NCBI GenBank assembly: GCA_000469685.2
Contig: LS997565.1
Coordinates: 39,928,519-39,992,518 of the forward strand
DNA from: Haemonchus contortus
Lineage: Eukaryota; Nematoda; Chromadorea; Rhabditida; Trichostrongylidae
Reading direction: 5' to 3'
Length of the DNA stretch: 64,000 bases
In this document: positions 33,250-44,959 of the stretch, in pieces
Layout: every line of letters starts with the position of its first letter
Position numbering within the stretch: the stretch's first letter is position 1
Notes under the pieces: generated by a model
Databases searched by the model: none
Seen by the model: only the letters and a program-made list of their open reading frames with translations
What the model was told of the DNA's origin: nothing
Made by a program: the position numbers and the translations under genes

Positions 33250-34202
33250 TAATGCTGCTCCAATGCGAAAGTGCAATTAGATTACGTAGTCAGTCTAGCG
33301 AGGGGCAGAGGCTGACCGTTCTTCACTCTCCGGCCCCCTATTGCGCCCTATCCAGAACGTTTTTCGACTTCATTCCGGCACATATGGTATCAGAGGGGGC
33401 CCCGAATTCATACCATGTGCAAATCTCCGAAACCATTTTTATCGTGAACCGTGCCTTCAAAGAGCTTGGAGAAATGTATCCCAATTGTGAAATTTGGATG
33501 AGTTTGGTACTGTTCAAAAATGTTCGATGGGTTTTCATCGAAAAACCATTGACAAACCCAACTTCTTACTTTCCTTCAGATTCAGTTTTTGAAGGAAACG
33601 GCCAGCGGAGTTTATGGTTTCAGGTTACGGACACTCCTTCAGAGCCACACCTTGTCTTCTTCATACATCCTGTAAATACCGTACCCTCCAAAACAGTTAT
33701 GTTGTCAATTACATCTATGCAATGACTCACGATTAACAGGTATTTTTTGCGACTCCGGACAGTTGAATCAGGGTGGGAACTCCCGGATAACGACGGATCC
33801 TTCTTCGCATACAGATAGGTCAAAGTTTCCGCACATATTGGAGTTACTTTGTGCCACTCATCCCATCACTGGATTTCTCGGACTACATATTATAACCTTG
33901 TGTCTGAAGTTTGGGTGGTTCAGTTCCGTATGGTAGGAACACTTTTAATCAATCTATTGAGGAAAACCGCTGACCTGTGTTCAACATAAATGCTTTATGC
34001 CGGTCACACCAAAGGACCTTGGGCAACCTTAGGCACCCTTGGATGGAGTATGTGTGTGGTTTCTATTTTGAAAGAACTGAATTTAGGCTCTCAATCCCTG
34101 CAACATGACTAACGGTGCTGACTAATTTGTATGATACGTTAAGCAATGTGTGAATTACACTTCGCTTGTCTCCTAGAGTTTTGTGGCTTGCATGAAATTT
34201 TA
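33250..34202. repeat. inter-gene block P, partner at about 44,960-45,720
   Basis: Words such as CCAATTGTGAAATTTGGATGAG, TCACGATTAACAGG and AACTGTGTGAATTACACTTCGC-type sequence are shared with 44,960-45,720 and partly with 26,230-26,600. The plus frame at 33,252-33,725 (157 codons) is open only here; stops and indels break it in the other copies, so I do not call it a gene. Confidence 0.55.
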
Positions 34203-34713
34203 TCCCACTTTATATAATTCGCTAAGTTTGTGTTTTGGTGTTTTGGTGTGTGTGTTTGACCGGAAATTCATAACTCCTTTTCCCGTGGACCTAGAAAGCT
34301 CAAATTTGGTAGAGGTACAGAGAACAGCACGGAAACACTTATGGCAGGTGGCAGGACCGGACCCCGCCTACAGGGGGCGGAGCGTGCGCGATAGAAACGC
34401 AGGTCGCAAATTCGTATTTCCTGTTCCAGTGAACCCAAAGCGTTCAAGTATGGGCGGAGCAGGGAACAGGACAGGGACACTTATGGCAGGTAGCAAGATC
34501 GAGCTCCGCTAACAGGGGGCGATTCGTGCACAATAAAAATTTGGGTCGCAAATTCATATCTCCTGTTAATGTGGTCCTATTGCATTGAAATTTGGTAGGA
34601 GTACAGGGAGCAGGATAGGAACACTTATGGCAGGTGGTAAGTTCGAACTTCGCCTACAGGGGGCGGGGAATGCGCATTAGAAATTTTAGGTTGCAAATTC
34701 ATAACTCATATAA

Positions 34714-36035
34714 TCCTTACTATATATAAAGCGCTCTGTCTGTCTGTTTGCCTGTTTGTACGGAAATTTGATATAACCTAAAGAATCACCTGGGGAAGTC
34801 GGGTCAAGTTTGGAATAGGTTGAGTATAGGGTAAGTGCAATAGAGCACACGTGAGCCTAGCGGAGCCCCCCCCCCCCCCAAGAGGCGGGGCATGCGCCGG
34901 AATTGGGCGGGGTCATGGGCGAATTCTTCTAATTCGACCTCATAACATTCCAGGCACAGGGAAAAATGTGCAAAGGTGAGGGATAGGTCAACAATCAAAA
35001 TAAAGGAAACTTACCGGCGGTGGGCGGAGCGTTCTCGCAGTGGGCGGTACTTTCCACAGAAATTCATAACTCGATTTAACGAAGGTGTCGAGGCCAGGAG
35101 AAAAAAAAAGAGTGAGCAAGGCCTTATGCGTGCTGAGCATGTATAAGTATAGCGAAGCCCTGCCCACGAGGGGCGGGGCGTGCGTTGAGGTGAAAGCTAC
35201 TTTTCAAAAGTGAGTGTAATTTCGTTCGGAAAAGTTATAGAATGCGGAAAAAGAGTGGTTAGAGGTAATGGGACAAATGTGGTTAAATCCCGAAAGTGGG
35301 CGAGCCTGGCAACAAAGTGGGCGGGGCTTAGATCAAAAAATTATAACCCTATTCAGAAACGTTCTGGGATGCGGCAAAAAGGTGTTAAGGTGTAAAAGAT
35401 TAAATGTGGTCAAATCCCGAAAGTGGGCGGAGTTGGCACCAAAGTGGGCGGTGCCTAGATCAAAACTTTATAACTCTGTTCAGAAACGTTCTAGAGCGCG
35501 GGAAAAAAGGGGTTAGAGGTAACGGGACAAATGTGGTTAAATCCCGAAAGTGGGCGGGGCCGGCACCAAAGTGGGCGGGTAGATCAAAAATTTATAACTC
35601 TATTCAGAAACGTCATGGGATGCGGCAAAAAGGTGTCAAGAAACGTTCTAGAACGCGGGAAAAAAGTGTTGAGAGGAATTGGAACAAATGTTGTTAAGTC
35701 CTCGAAGGGGGCGGAGCTGGCACATGGAAGCGGGGCTAGGACCAAAAATTCATCTCTTCAAAAACTTTCTGGAATGCGGAAAAAATAGTTTGGAGCAGTC
35801 AAAAGAAGGGTGGTCAAGTTTATTGTGGAAAGGGTTTGCACTAAGGTGGACGGAGCTATGATCAACCACTAATAACTGTGCTCAAATATATCGAGCGTGA
35901 TGCTATCAGCAGTTCAGCGTTCGAATCTAGAGAAAACTATCTTATTCTGATTATCCAACATTCGGCTGAATGACTCCACGTGGATAAGTGGCCGTCGGCA
36001 TATACTGCGCGCGTTAGCATGCATAGCCAAACTGG
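34714..36035 (+). mobile_element. nested Helitron-like element inside H5
   Basis: Starts TCCTTACTATATATAAAGCG followed by CTGT repeats, and ends in an imperfect hairpin near TGCGCGCGTTAGCATGCA, then CTGG and T. Its 5' end resembles the outer 5' end of H6. The right boundary is less certain, since the host Helitron resumes only about 30 nt later (TCGTGTCAACAGTGGAAC). Confidence 0.5.
35225..35870 (+). repeat. tandem repeat, about 126-bp unit, in the nested element
   Basis: Four to five diverged units contain GTTAAATCCCGAAAGTGGGC, CAAAGTGGGCGGGGC and CAGAAACGTTCTGG. They are spaced about 126-128 bp, with one longer spacing. The open frames across them are repeat artefacts. Confidence 0.8.
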
Positions 36036-36806
36036 TAACATAATAACAAGCGAGCAAGCGTTGCAATCCCCTTCGTGTCAACAGTGGAACCTTTTCAATG
36101 ACGGCAATGTTGGATGTGTAGCGGTCGTAGGTACTCGGTGAGAGGAACTGAAAACAACTGACTGATAAGAACTGATAAGGGCCCCAGAGAGCAAAAGGGT
36201 ATTCATGATCAAACACTGACTCTTTGAAAGGTTTCATTCAGTAGGACGGGTAAATGCAGTAATAGCGACCTATCAAAGACATTTTTTCATAACGAAAAGA
36301 GAATGTTGTTCATTTCTTGCTAATAAACTACGACCGTTACGCAGTAAGCTTTGTGAAACAATGAAGTGCCACGATTCCTTTTTGTTTTGTGACATATCAT
36401 TTGTGACTAAACTCATCTGACCGCTAATGATTTGGGATTACCAATTAATGGAAAATCTGTGGGGAAAATGTTCTAATGATAACGACATCAGTGATAGGCG
36501 CTATTATCTATTTCTGGGTACCAATCAAGACATTGGTTGTCAATCAGTTAAGCCATCAATGTAATGTTAAGCCGTTCGAGATGAAGAGCAATGAATCGAG
36601 ACTTCTAATTAGTACATAATCAATTATAATACAGAAAAAATCGCTCCCAATCCGGAGCTAATACTGAGGGTGTAGAGCTTTCTCAGAAAAATGGGAATTC
36701 TTAGTGTTATTTACGCATAGCAAATTCCTTACAAAGAGGAGTGCCCGGCGAAGCCGGGCGACACCATAAGGAGGGAAGCCCGGCGTTAACCGGGCGGCAC
36801 GACTGG

Positions 36807-39500
36807 TATATTTATAAGAGTCCAAAGTGCAGTGACGGAATGGAATTCACAGCATCAATCCAAGCTCGTCTTCATTACTTCGAAGTCGATGTCAGTCAGT
36901 AATGCATTGTTAGCTACACTACAATCACGGACCCCACTTGTTTTTGAGCAGAACGATCCAAAGATCACGTTTATTCTAGAGTGAATAAAGCGTCGTAGAG
37001 TTTGTTCATTCCGACGGAAATTCGGCATCCTGCCCAATCAGGTCAAATTGAGGGCAAATGTGTCGATCGGTGGCAGCCGTTTATTGAGCGAAGAGCATTC
37101 TACAATATTTCCGAGCACTTATATACGTAGATAGACATTACAGATGTTACAGATGTGTTCACAGATGGTCAACTAAAAACGTTACATGTGACAGGATAAG
37201 AACTATAGGAATGTTACCGAGTGAGTGTATGATGATACAATAAGCGGACGATAAGAGTGGGGGAATAGAGAAGTCGTGGTTGACCACGACAGCAAATGCA
37301 CACTGTCGAAAGTCGTATTCTGTTCTCATTGTAGGACGGTGCCGCTTTGTCTTAAAGCAGTTATTCCTCTCCAAATTGGGGTGTCCCAGAAATATTTGCG
37401 TCTACATACGGAAGTTATCTCGAACCTCCGCACATTTTATAAATGTATGAAATAGTGAGCCCAATCTTCCTAATCGCTTTAGCTCAACTGAAACGTCAGA
37501 CGTCGAATAGATTCTTTTTCTATGAAATACTGATGAACGGCAGGGATGTACATGTGATGCACTTTCTTCTATCATGTCCCGAATATTATATTTGTTTTTC
37601 GTTAAGAAGAACCATGTAATCACCCGAAACATTGTTCACGGGAGCTCTGAACAAAGAGAATGCTAAGTCTCAGGCTCCTTGAGCGAGGACGACCTACTGG
37701 ATCACAGGGACGAATGGCAACCTTACCGCCGTTCTCTCGAAAAAATCGACGATCACCGCTAAGACAGTTGATAGGTGATTATCAGGAACGGAACTGAACA
37801 AAAAGTAACAAATTCGAGGAATTAACTCTGCGAAGTCACGAAAAAGAAGAGAAAATTCAAGTATATAAAATAATTAAGTCGGTTAGTCAATCAGTCAGGC
37901 AGCCTCATGTACAACATGCCTTCAAACACTATAATGGTTTCGAATCAGAGCCGAATGAGGAGAAGCATTCCAAGAAGGGTATTATTCATGTCAAAAGACT
38001 TTACCTTCTAGCAGCAAACTAGGACTATACATATTCTCGACCAGGATACAGTACCTACACCACCTGTTCGATAAATTCTGATAAAAAGCAAAGTTCGCGA
38101 TTTTTCGTTTTTTCTTCATGTCTGGGAGTTTTTACATTGTTTCTAAGGGATATTGCACAGTCAGGCTTAGCCCGTAAAGGTGTGCACAGCGATAAATTGC
38201 AAATATGAGGAAGCTCAATTCAGAAGCCTTCGGAGAGAGTCGTGAGGTGGCTATTATGATCCAGAACTGGATGAATGATAGACCATCACGTTGCTCAAGT
38301 TATACAAGTCTTTTAGATACCAACTTTTTTTGAAGTGGATGAAATTGGCGCATGACTCAGTTCATTTGGCTGGGCGCCTGTACCAGATGACGCCGCCTCT
38401 TAAAATGAAGAGTGGAAAATGTGGGTTAAATCCTAACCGCAGTCGTGATATGATAGGATATGACGTGATATGCCTGTACTTGGAAATCAATTCTCAATGG
38501 TTCGTAAGCTGCTAGCCTGAATAATATAGAAGAATGTACTTCATAGTTTCAAACACGTGATGAATATGTTTTATGCCTATGTACTCCTCACTGCAGAATC
38601 AGATATTGTAAGAAACAGTTGTTTGTCCAAATGCTTGGATCTCATGTGGGCTTCCCATGTGTCTGTGAAGCGCTAGAGGTCAAACCTTATTTTAAAGCTG
38701 GAAAGTGCTGAGCGAGCACTAACGATGAAACCCTCTTTTTAAAAGCTGCTCGATAAGGTAAAAGATTCTCACGAATTTCACCTCGAGTCATACCGTTCAT
38801 CACAGAGTTTCATCTCTGGATCGGCATCACAACTCTAGCTATTTATGAATGCGGCTTGTTTAAACTACTCATACCACTGCTCGAAGGACTAGCTAGCTAC
38901 AACACTGGGAGGGAAGCGATAACGCCTCAACAAAAACGAAAGTTCGATACGAGCTTTTGTCCTCAAATCCTTGTTCAAAAAATGAACATGAGGCAATATA
39001 ACCCTTCGGCTACCCTAGGCGACCAAAATGTTCCATTCCTCAGGAGCCCTTTTCGATCCGATTTTCGTACATATGAACAATGAACATCTTCGTTTTGAGC
39101 TACCTCCTCTTCGAAAGCAGCTTCGATGAATGCTTGATTACAGCTAAGGACTTCATGAGATAATCAATCATGGCTTGGCTATAGGTCAAGGATAAAGGTT
39201 GAAATTTTTGTCGGTGATCGATCCTGGATGCGCATTTGCTTTCGCTTTCATTCGGAATCGTAGCGAGGATTCGAAAGCGTATGTGGCTTATATATTGAGC
39301 TGCCATGCCAGGCGATGTAAAAGCCAAGGTTTTGTCCATCCAAGCCGATTCAGCTCTCTTGGGTATGTAAGACCTAATCCAAGAGGACATTGGCATGGTA
39401 TTAGGCCGCAGGTTCCAATTACCGAGTATTGAGCATTTACCGCAGAAAGCCACTGAAATTTCTAATGGAATTTCAGTTTTGGGATGAAAGGCATTCAAGT
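36807..39500. repeat. inter-gene block Q, partner at about 45,736-47,760 and beyond
   Basis: Collinear with 45,736-47,760 and then 48,4xx-49,4xx. It includes a decayed minus-strand frame (separate entry). A hairpin GTCGTGGT/ACCACGAC lies near 37,273 inside about 280 bp missing from the partner. No intact gene is seen. Confidence 0.55.
36840..37640 (-). pseudogene. decayed protein-coding segment, family unknown
   Basis: Minus-strand frames at 37,632-37,402 (NIRDMIEESASH, SVELKRLGRLGSLFH) and 37,037-36,855 (FGSFCSKT, DIDFEVMK) align with broken frames at 46,320-45,735 (NIRAILEEGASH; FGLFCPKT, GIDFEVLK). Conservation of the peptide in one frame across two copies suggests former coding, but stops and a 280-bp insertion show decay. 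I do not recognise the family; a transposase is possible. Confidence 0.35.
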
Positions 39501-39960
39501 AGGTAACTTAGTGAGATCGGCTAGTTTAACCTTTCATGTTATTGTCAAATTTACTTCAATCCAAAAAGGTTATTGAATGGGCGCACATAAAAAACGGTTT
39601 CCAATTACCATAAGAGTACTACGGCTTAGTAGGTACGTAACAAACCGAGTTTCCTGCTTCACCTATATCACCTATAGTCCGCTTATTCATCAACCTTATC
39701 TGGCCAACGCAAGCAACGCCTCCAATTGTGCCTGTCGAAAAACATTGGGGTCCTGGTCGGGCAGGAGACACGGGGCAGGAGACACGGGGCATACTACTGT
39801 TCCCGTTCAGAGCATTTATGAAGAGGTATAATGGTCAAGATCGTCTCTAGGGATAACGTTGGTAAACGCATTAGTCCAAATGTCATCATAAATTTGCTTC
39901 TTTTCCTTCTCGGCTCAGTCAATGAAATTTTGGTTGAAACAAAGGAAGCGAGATCAACAA
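39501..39960. repeat. 3' flank of array unit 4
   Basis: Aligns with the other unit 3' flanks. A small tandem duplication, GGAGACACGGGGCA, lies near 39,765-39,793. Confidence 0.5.
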
Positions 39961-39966
39961 TTTATT
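39961..39966 (-). terminator. polyadenylation signal AATAAA, array gene 4
   Basis: AATAAA 23 nt past the gene 4 stop. Confidence 0.7.
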
Positions 39967-39989
39967 CAGTTCTGTAAGGAGTCATGGGC

Positions 39990-41682
39990 TCATAGCAAAG
40001 ATGATACTGGTTTGCACTGCTCTAAACCGGCAATAGAGTTTCGGTCGAGTTTCCAGTAGTAGCACCCACTGGAGTAGTTTCTGTAGTTGAAGGTCATATC
40101 AGTATAAATCATACATGCACCCTTAAAAAGAAATATTATTAGATAACACTTGTTCAACAATTGTGTAAAACATTGTACACCCATGGCCTACTCAATTACA
40201 GTTGATTTCAGTCAGACAATGACAGCTTGACGTTATTTTATTTCAATTGTGATGCAGTATCATACAGTAGCGCTCAAAAGTATTCGGCCAACTTTAACTT
40301 GCTGTAACTTTTTTTCCAGTGGAGCAAATCGCATGAAATTTTGATATGCCAACACTATTTGACTGCACAGCAGCAATATCCACATAACTAAGTTGAAGGC
40401 GTCTGTAGACTATGTTGAAAGCAAGTTTGTGACGTCTGCAGTTATTCGGACCTTATAAACTTTTTTCTACTCCTCTGGGTTCGGTATTAGCGCTCGTACA
40501 CTTCAGACAAGGCAAAAAGGGAAGAAACCCCAGAAGCATCATCATTCCTTTTTCAGTTGGTTTTGATTTCAAGCTCTTTGGAATATTTAGAACATGACCA
40601 AAATGCAGGTCAGTAGTGGTAAATATTCGCACTACACCAATGCTACACATATTGAAATTTCGCTTGATTAGACCCAGTAGGAAAGGGGTTATGACTGAAA
40701 AGCACGAGTGAAGAAGCATTCGGCCGAATACTTTTGAGCGCTACTGTATATAATACTGTATCACAAGTAACTTACAAAATCGCTAGTTAGGTACAAGATC
40801 ATATGCCTTGTACTTGTCATATTGAATCTTATTTTCACCAGTTACGTTATATGAAGGACTATACGATAGATAGACTACATAGTAAGCGGTTAAAAAAATT
40901 TTTAAAAATGAAAAAGCGGTAATGTTCAAGCGGATTCTAGTAAAAACAATATCCGGTCATACCAAATCGAAGCCAGCATAGTTACAAGTCTTGGATAAAA
41001 AACACGTCTTCAAGCAATTGTGAAGGGAAGTAGAGTTGCTTGTGTAGTTCGCGCCAGTACTATTAGATGCCACCCAGCAAATGTTAGTAATGGTGCAAGA
41101 AGGCGATTGAACGGCCTGAAACGAACCTCTCCATGTGCCTTGACAATCTTAAAATCACTGAATCTTCGAGTTCTCTTCACTGAGTGCCACGGAAGCGCAA
41201 CATTTAGAATTTTTCGAATAATTAAAGGATTTTAAGTGGAATTTTGATCAAATGTGATTCTACCATGCAACATTTCATTCAGCTGCTTAGCAGCTCTATT
41301 TTAAGTTCATTAGTTGCAGTTGAAGAAAAAAGGTTTTCCTCTATGATAGCCCAACCGTGTTACAAGCCTTCATGGAAATCGAAAGGTCTGTATAGGGGTC
41401 TTTGACAGAAGAAAATCGTTAGATTCCTTCTGCTCTGTCTTCGGGTGAAAGGTGGGTTCAAGTCCATCACATTCCATCGCAATCTGATAGCCATTCATGT
41501 CACAGTTCTGATCTGATTGGGTTGGCCAAGGCAGTAAGGTGGTGATGTATATGTGATCGTTATTGCTTCTTATAAGAAATTTCTCGGGACTGCCAAGATC
41601 AGAGATAGGCCGATTTAGAAATAAGTAAGGAAAATACCTGCAAGATGAAAACGACCACTGCAAGCGTTTTACTTGTCCACAT
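39990..41682 (-). CDS. array gene 4: small secreted cysteine-rich protein (109 aa)
   Basis: The exons are 41638-41682 (MWTSKTLAVVVFILQ), 40963-41115 and 39990-40121, all phase 0. Exon 2 encodes AVQSPSCTITNICW, a loop with three N-glycosylation-type sites (NST, NYT, NST) and NCLKTCFLSKTC. Exon 3 follows CTTTTTAAG and encodes GACMIYTDMTFNYRN, two further Cys and EQCKPVSSLL. Eight Cys would allow four disulfides. The signal peptide probably ends near the exon 1/2 junction. Intron 2 holds MITE A2. It is closest to gene 5, in agreement with the surrounding 11-kb duplication. Intact frame, conserved splice sites and AATAAA make it the best candidate for a working member. The function is not known. 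Confidence 0.75.
40265..40746. mobile_element. TA-flanked MITE, family A copy 2, in intron 2 of gene 4
   Basis: The ends CAGTAGCGCTCAAAAGTATT and its complement enclose 482 bp with TA on both sides. The flanks (GCAGTATCATA and TATAATACTGTATCAC) rebuild the palindrome seen empty at 21,395-21,434, confirming the boundaries. Confidence 0.88.
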
Positions 41683-41898
41683 CACAACGAGGAGACTCGC
41701 TTCTGGAATGTCAATTCTCACGATAGGAATGTCAAAACAAATAACAGTTATAGTCAGCGTTTTTCTCAACAGTCCTCATTGAATGACTCAAAAACAAGGT
41801 CAGGAAAATAGTAGGACGTTCCTATAGTTGCAAAAAGTCGATGGTGGTGGTGCGCGAAAAGTCGAGGGTGGTGGTGTTGGTACACGAAGATGGTTGGT

Positions 41899-41935
41899 AT
41901 TGGTATACACTATAAGCCGCACCATTTGCTCCAGC
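41899..41935 (-). promoter_or_regulatory. conserved promoter-proximal block, array gene 4
   Basis: Minus-strand GGAGCAAATGGTGCGGCTTA then TAGTGTATACC, about 215-250 nt before the ATG. Confidence 0.4.
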
Positions 41936-42869
41936 GCAGCCGACTTTAACTCATTTTTCTCCCCAACTCATGCAAGGCTAAACTTTGCACATTCATTGCT
42001 ATTTGTTCATATCAAAATATGCCTGACCCCTTTCAATTCTTATTCCAACTCTTCGATGCTTCACAGTGTACGTGTTATGAAAAGGGTTTCTCAGATGCAC
42101 CGTACTGATAGAAGGAGGCGCACCTACCGATAATGGGTAAAATTCTGAAGGGACCTCACCACTGTCAGATGGGCCCTGCTGAAAACATCCCAGATGTGTA
42201 ATTGAAGAACAAACACCAAGTAGGAAGATCTTTTCTCGTGAGCAGGTAGAAGCGGTTTGTTGACCAAACGAGACCGGAGTAGAAGTTCAATTTTGGTTTT
42301 AGTTACTACTATTTTAATAACCAGCGACGTTAACAGAAGGCAACTATAATCTATAAACAGAGTTAGAACTTTTATGTATGACATCAATATAAACTTTTAT
42401 GTATGACATGCCTACCGTTTGGGCTTTCGATGAAAAAATGCTGAGTGATTGACCTAAATTGGGTTATAGCTTTTGAAAAAGCAACTTGTATTGGTAACTA
42501 GCTCAGTTTCCCTGGGAGCGCTGTTTGAAGGGTTTACTGTAAATAACTCTGACTAACCTGCCGCTCGAAGAATGGGTAGATGGCAAATGATTTGCGCATT
42601 GAATCGGTCTGAATCTTTTCGACAGATGGTTTTCACATCACCAGAGCAACGCTTTAAAGGATTGTGGCAGCAAAAATGGCAAAAAGTGAGGATCTGTGAA
42701 CAATGGCTTGACCGCCAGTGAGGAGGAAAAGAATCGGCTTGGATTACGGGGAACGGCAGCTAGCTCTTTATTATATTATTAGAAATTCTGTGAGGTCACA
42801 ACGAAGAAATTCGTGACCATTACGATGAAGACGGTTGGATGAGCGTTTTTTACAAAATACAGTTTCACT

Positions 42870-43095
42870 CGTGCACGCACTATCACTCACGCATGATTAC
42901 GGGTTTGAATCCAGAGTAGATACCTCAACCAACCAAGTCCCCCATCCCTTTGGAGTTGGTCAACTGGTACCGGACTTCCCTTAGGGGCAGGAGGGGATTC
43001 AAGAAACACTTACTTGTCTGTATATCGGTTAGCCATCGCAGGTATTGTTCGGGCCAAATGAGCTCTCCATACGTCGTATTGATGGAAAGAGAAAC
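42870..43095 (+). repeat. tRNA-derived SINE, ancestral copy in unit 4
   Basis: B-box-like ACGGGTTTGAATCCAGAG and body words AACCAACCAAG and ATCGGTTAGCCATCGCA. The A box is lost. Confidence 0.5.
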
Positions 43096-43686
43096 CTTTG
43101 TTTCAAACGGATGATTTCCACAGTTGGCATTGGGTGACTAGCACTCGCTAAGCCTAAGGCACTTGAGCCTTCACTTGTTTTTCGCCAAAGACATGTACTC
43201 TTGGGGTACACTGATCGTTTATTCAACAACAAAGCAAATCCTGAATGACCTGCATTATCTACTGATTAGAGTACCCGGAAAGTGCAAATAAACCTTACAA
43301 ATCAGAACGACTACATCCAGATAGGAGGGCTTAAGATCATGAAGCTTCGTCCTCGGAATGCCAATCGCCTCGTCACCATCCAGGTTTCCTTCAACGAGTC
43401 GGATCTACCCTCATCAAGTCCGACTCAGCGAGTCCCAAAGCCAACCGAAAAAGAAATGAACCAATTCGAACAACATTAAAACGTTACTAAGCCTTGCATC
43501 TTTCTTCTTCTGCCCTGAGCACGTGCTGATGGTGAGTAGCGGTAATGCACTCTGAGCAATGATAACCTCCAAAACGCTTCATTAATATGTTCCTTGAATT
43601 CATTGCCGTTCTATTGCCAAACTTCCTTTATCCTAAAAAAGTGGAGTTTTCGAAAGGTTTCCAGAGTCACGCACCAATGTGCCGTC

Positions 43687-43836
43687 TCATTTCATTGATA
43701 GCTTGCACACTGCTAGCGTTATGACTTTCGCTACCGCCAGAACAACTGCAACCAGCGTATTCGGATATGGTCGCCCAGAAGTCAATGTTTCTACTTGCAG
43801 CGGCTGCCTACAGTAATTGGCCGCATGTACGTAACC
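43687..43836 (-). CDS. possible exon conserved in four units, hydrophobic C-terminus
   Basis: The minus frame reads AANYCRQPLQ, then GRPYPNTLVAVVLAVAK, and ends CKLSMK and a stop. The same frame stays open at about 32,470-32,314 (CKQALRVGTLTCE, same ending), 25,790-25,653 and 55,610-55,449. In unit 1 a 2-base deletion near 15,410 breaks it. The hydrophobic tail could be a membrane or GPI-type end. Two Cys are kept in units 2 and 3, but one is replaced in units 4 and 5. No upstream exon could be fixed, so this may be chance conservation of young duplicates. Function unknown. Confidence 0.25.
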   Translation of the reverse strand, partial: GYVHAANYCRQPLQVETLTSGRPYPNTLVAVVLAVAKVITLAVCKLSMK

Positions 43837-44261
43837 GGTCAATAGTTGAAGAATGATTGGATATTCAGCTAAAACGTCATCTGAATGTGACATGTGGTCT
43901 TGACGGGAGCGATATATGCTCGTTATCCACAGTCACGGCGACACATCGATTACTACCATTTCCAGGTAAGTCTTTATTTTAGGGAGAATTTCGGCCATTT
44001 CGAATGATCAGATTTCAGGGGAACGAATACACTTATTTAGCTTATTAAGAGAGCCGAACTAAGCGTATCTCACAAAAAATACGCTCTGACTATGTGCTAC
44101 AGGTGGCTTCACCGCTCACTGTCGAACACAAGTGGTTGATTCACCTTAAATAACAGTTTAATCAGACATTTCGTTTTATCTTACACACCCGATTATCAGA
44201 CCATATGGTATGCTGGTGGTTTCGTGTCGAGATATTTCCACGGCGGCTTCATAAAACTATA

Positions 44262-44959
44262 TTGAAGGCACAGTTCACGATGAATTTGAGTAATCCAGAT
44301 TATGACGAAAAGTGAAAGATGAGATGGAAAAAAAGTACGACGAAAGCGAAGAAACTGCAAAGTGAAAAAAGGCTTCGAAAAATCGTTCAAACGGGGTTAA
44401 CGAGAGTAAGACCAGAAAAATGAAGAAGAATGGTGCGTTTGGACGAGCTCTACGATGTGTATCATTGCCTACGTGTGGATCCTGGTGCAAATAGCTGACT
44501 ACGGTAAACAAGAATTCATTCACTCATAGGCATACGTCAACTAAAAAATCCCAGTAACAGCAAAATTTTTTTTTCTTTTTCAGCCTCTCGAGGGAGAAAA
44601 TTAGAATAAGAAATTCTTTTTCAGCCTCTCGAGGAAGAAAATTAGAATAAGAATCGCAGCAGTAAAAAGAATAACGGAGAAAGAAGGAATTAGAAAAAAG
44701 CATCACCTCATTACTCGGCGAACAGCTGATTGTGTGTGGGTTCTGGAACGAATATTGCAATCTGCATCGCCTCGACACTCGTTTGAAGTGACATTGATTG
44801 AGGGGTGGGAAGTCCGGGCGGTCCGGTAACGGGGCTCCCATTATGCCATAGCTGTTGAGTTCTGGGACTCGGTAGCGTCCTTCCTGTTACCCTTGAGGGC
44901 CACTGGGTATTCCTAGGGGGAGAACTCAAAAACCATGTTTATCGTGAGCTGTATTTTGA
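44262..44959. mobile_element. TIR element T2 of the T1/T3 family, TTGA-flanked
   Basis: Terminal repeats AGGCACAGTTCACGATGA and a diverged partner (TTTATCGTGAGCTGTATT) bound 698 bp. Both flanks read TTGA where T1 and T3 have TTAA. It contains a 41-bp tandem duplication (CAGCCTCTCGAGG) near 44,581-44,662. Confidence 0.65.

Larger units (their letters stand above)
34203..36806 (+). mobile_element. non-autonomous Helitron H5 with a nested Helitron
   Basis: Starts TCCCACTTTATATAATTCGC, has GT-rich sequence, four internal repeats of about 142 bp (TTCATAACTCCTTTTCC and relatives), and ends with two GC hairpins and CACGACTGG then T. The flanks GCATGAAATTTTA and TATATTTATAAGAGTCC rejoin to match the uninterrupted sequence near 45,712-45,745. 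A second Helitron-like piece is nested at 34,714-36,035. Confidence 0.8.
41936..44261. repeat. 5' flank of array unit 4
   Basis: Collinear with the other unit 5' flanks. It includes an ancestral SINE and the conserved minus frame listed separately. No other coding segment is supported. Confidence 0.5.

Noticed and set aside
33252..33725. 157-codon plus-strand frame
   Set aside because: The paralogous blocks at about 45,000 and 26,250 carry stops and indels in this frame, and part of it overlaps a TIR-element end. Open by chance or long decayed.
35210..35861. Overlapping plus-strand frames with repeated MWLNPESGR motifs
   Set aside because: They follow the ~126-bp tandem repeat in three phases; repeat artefact.
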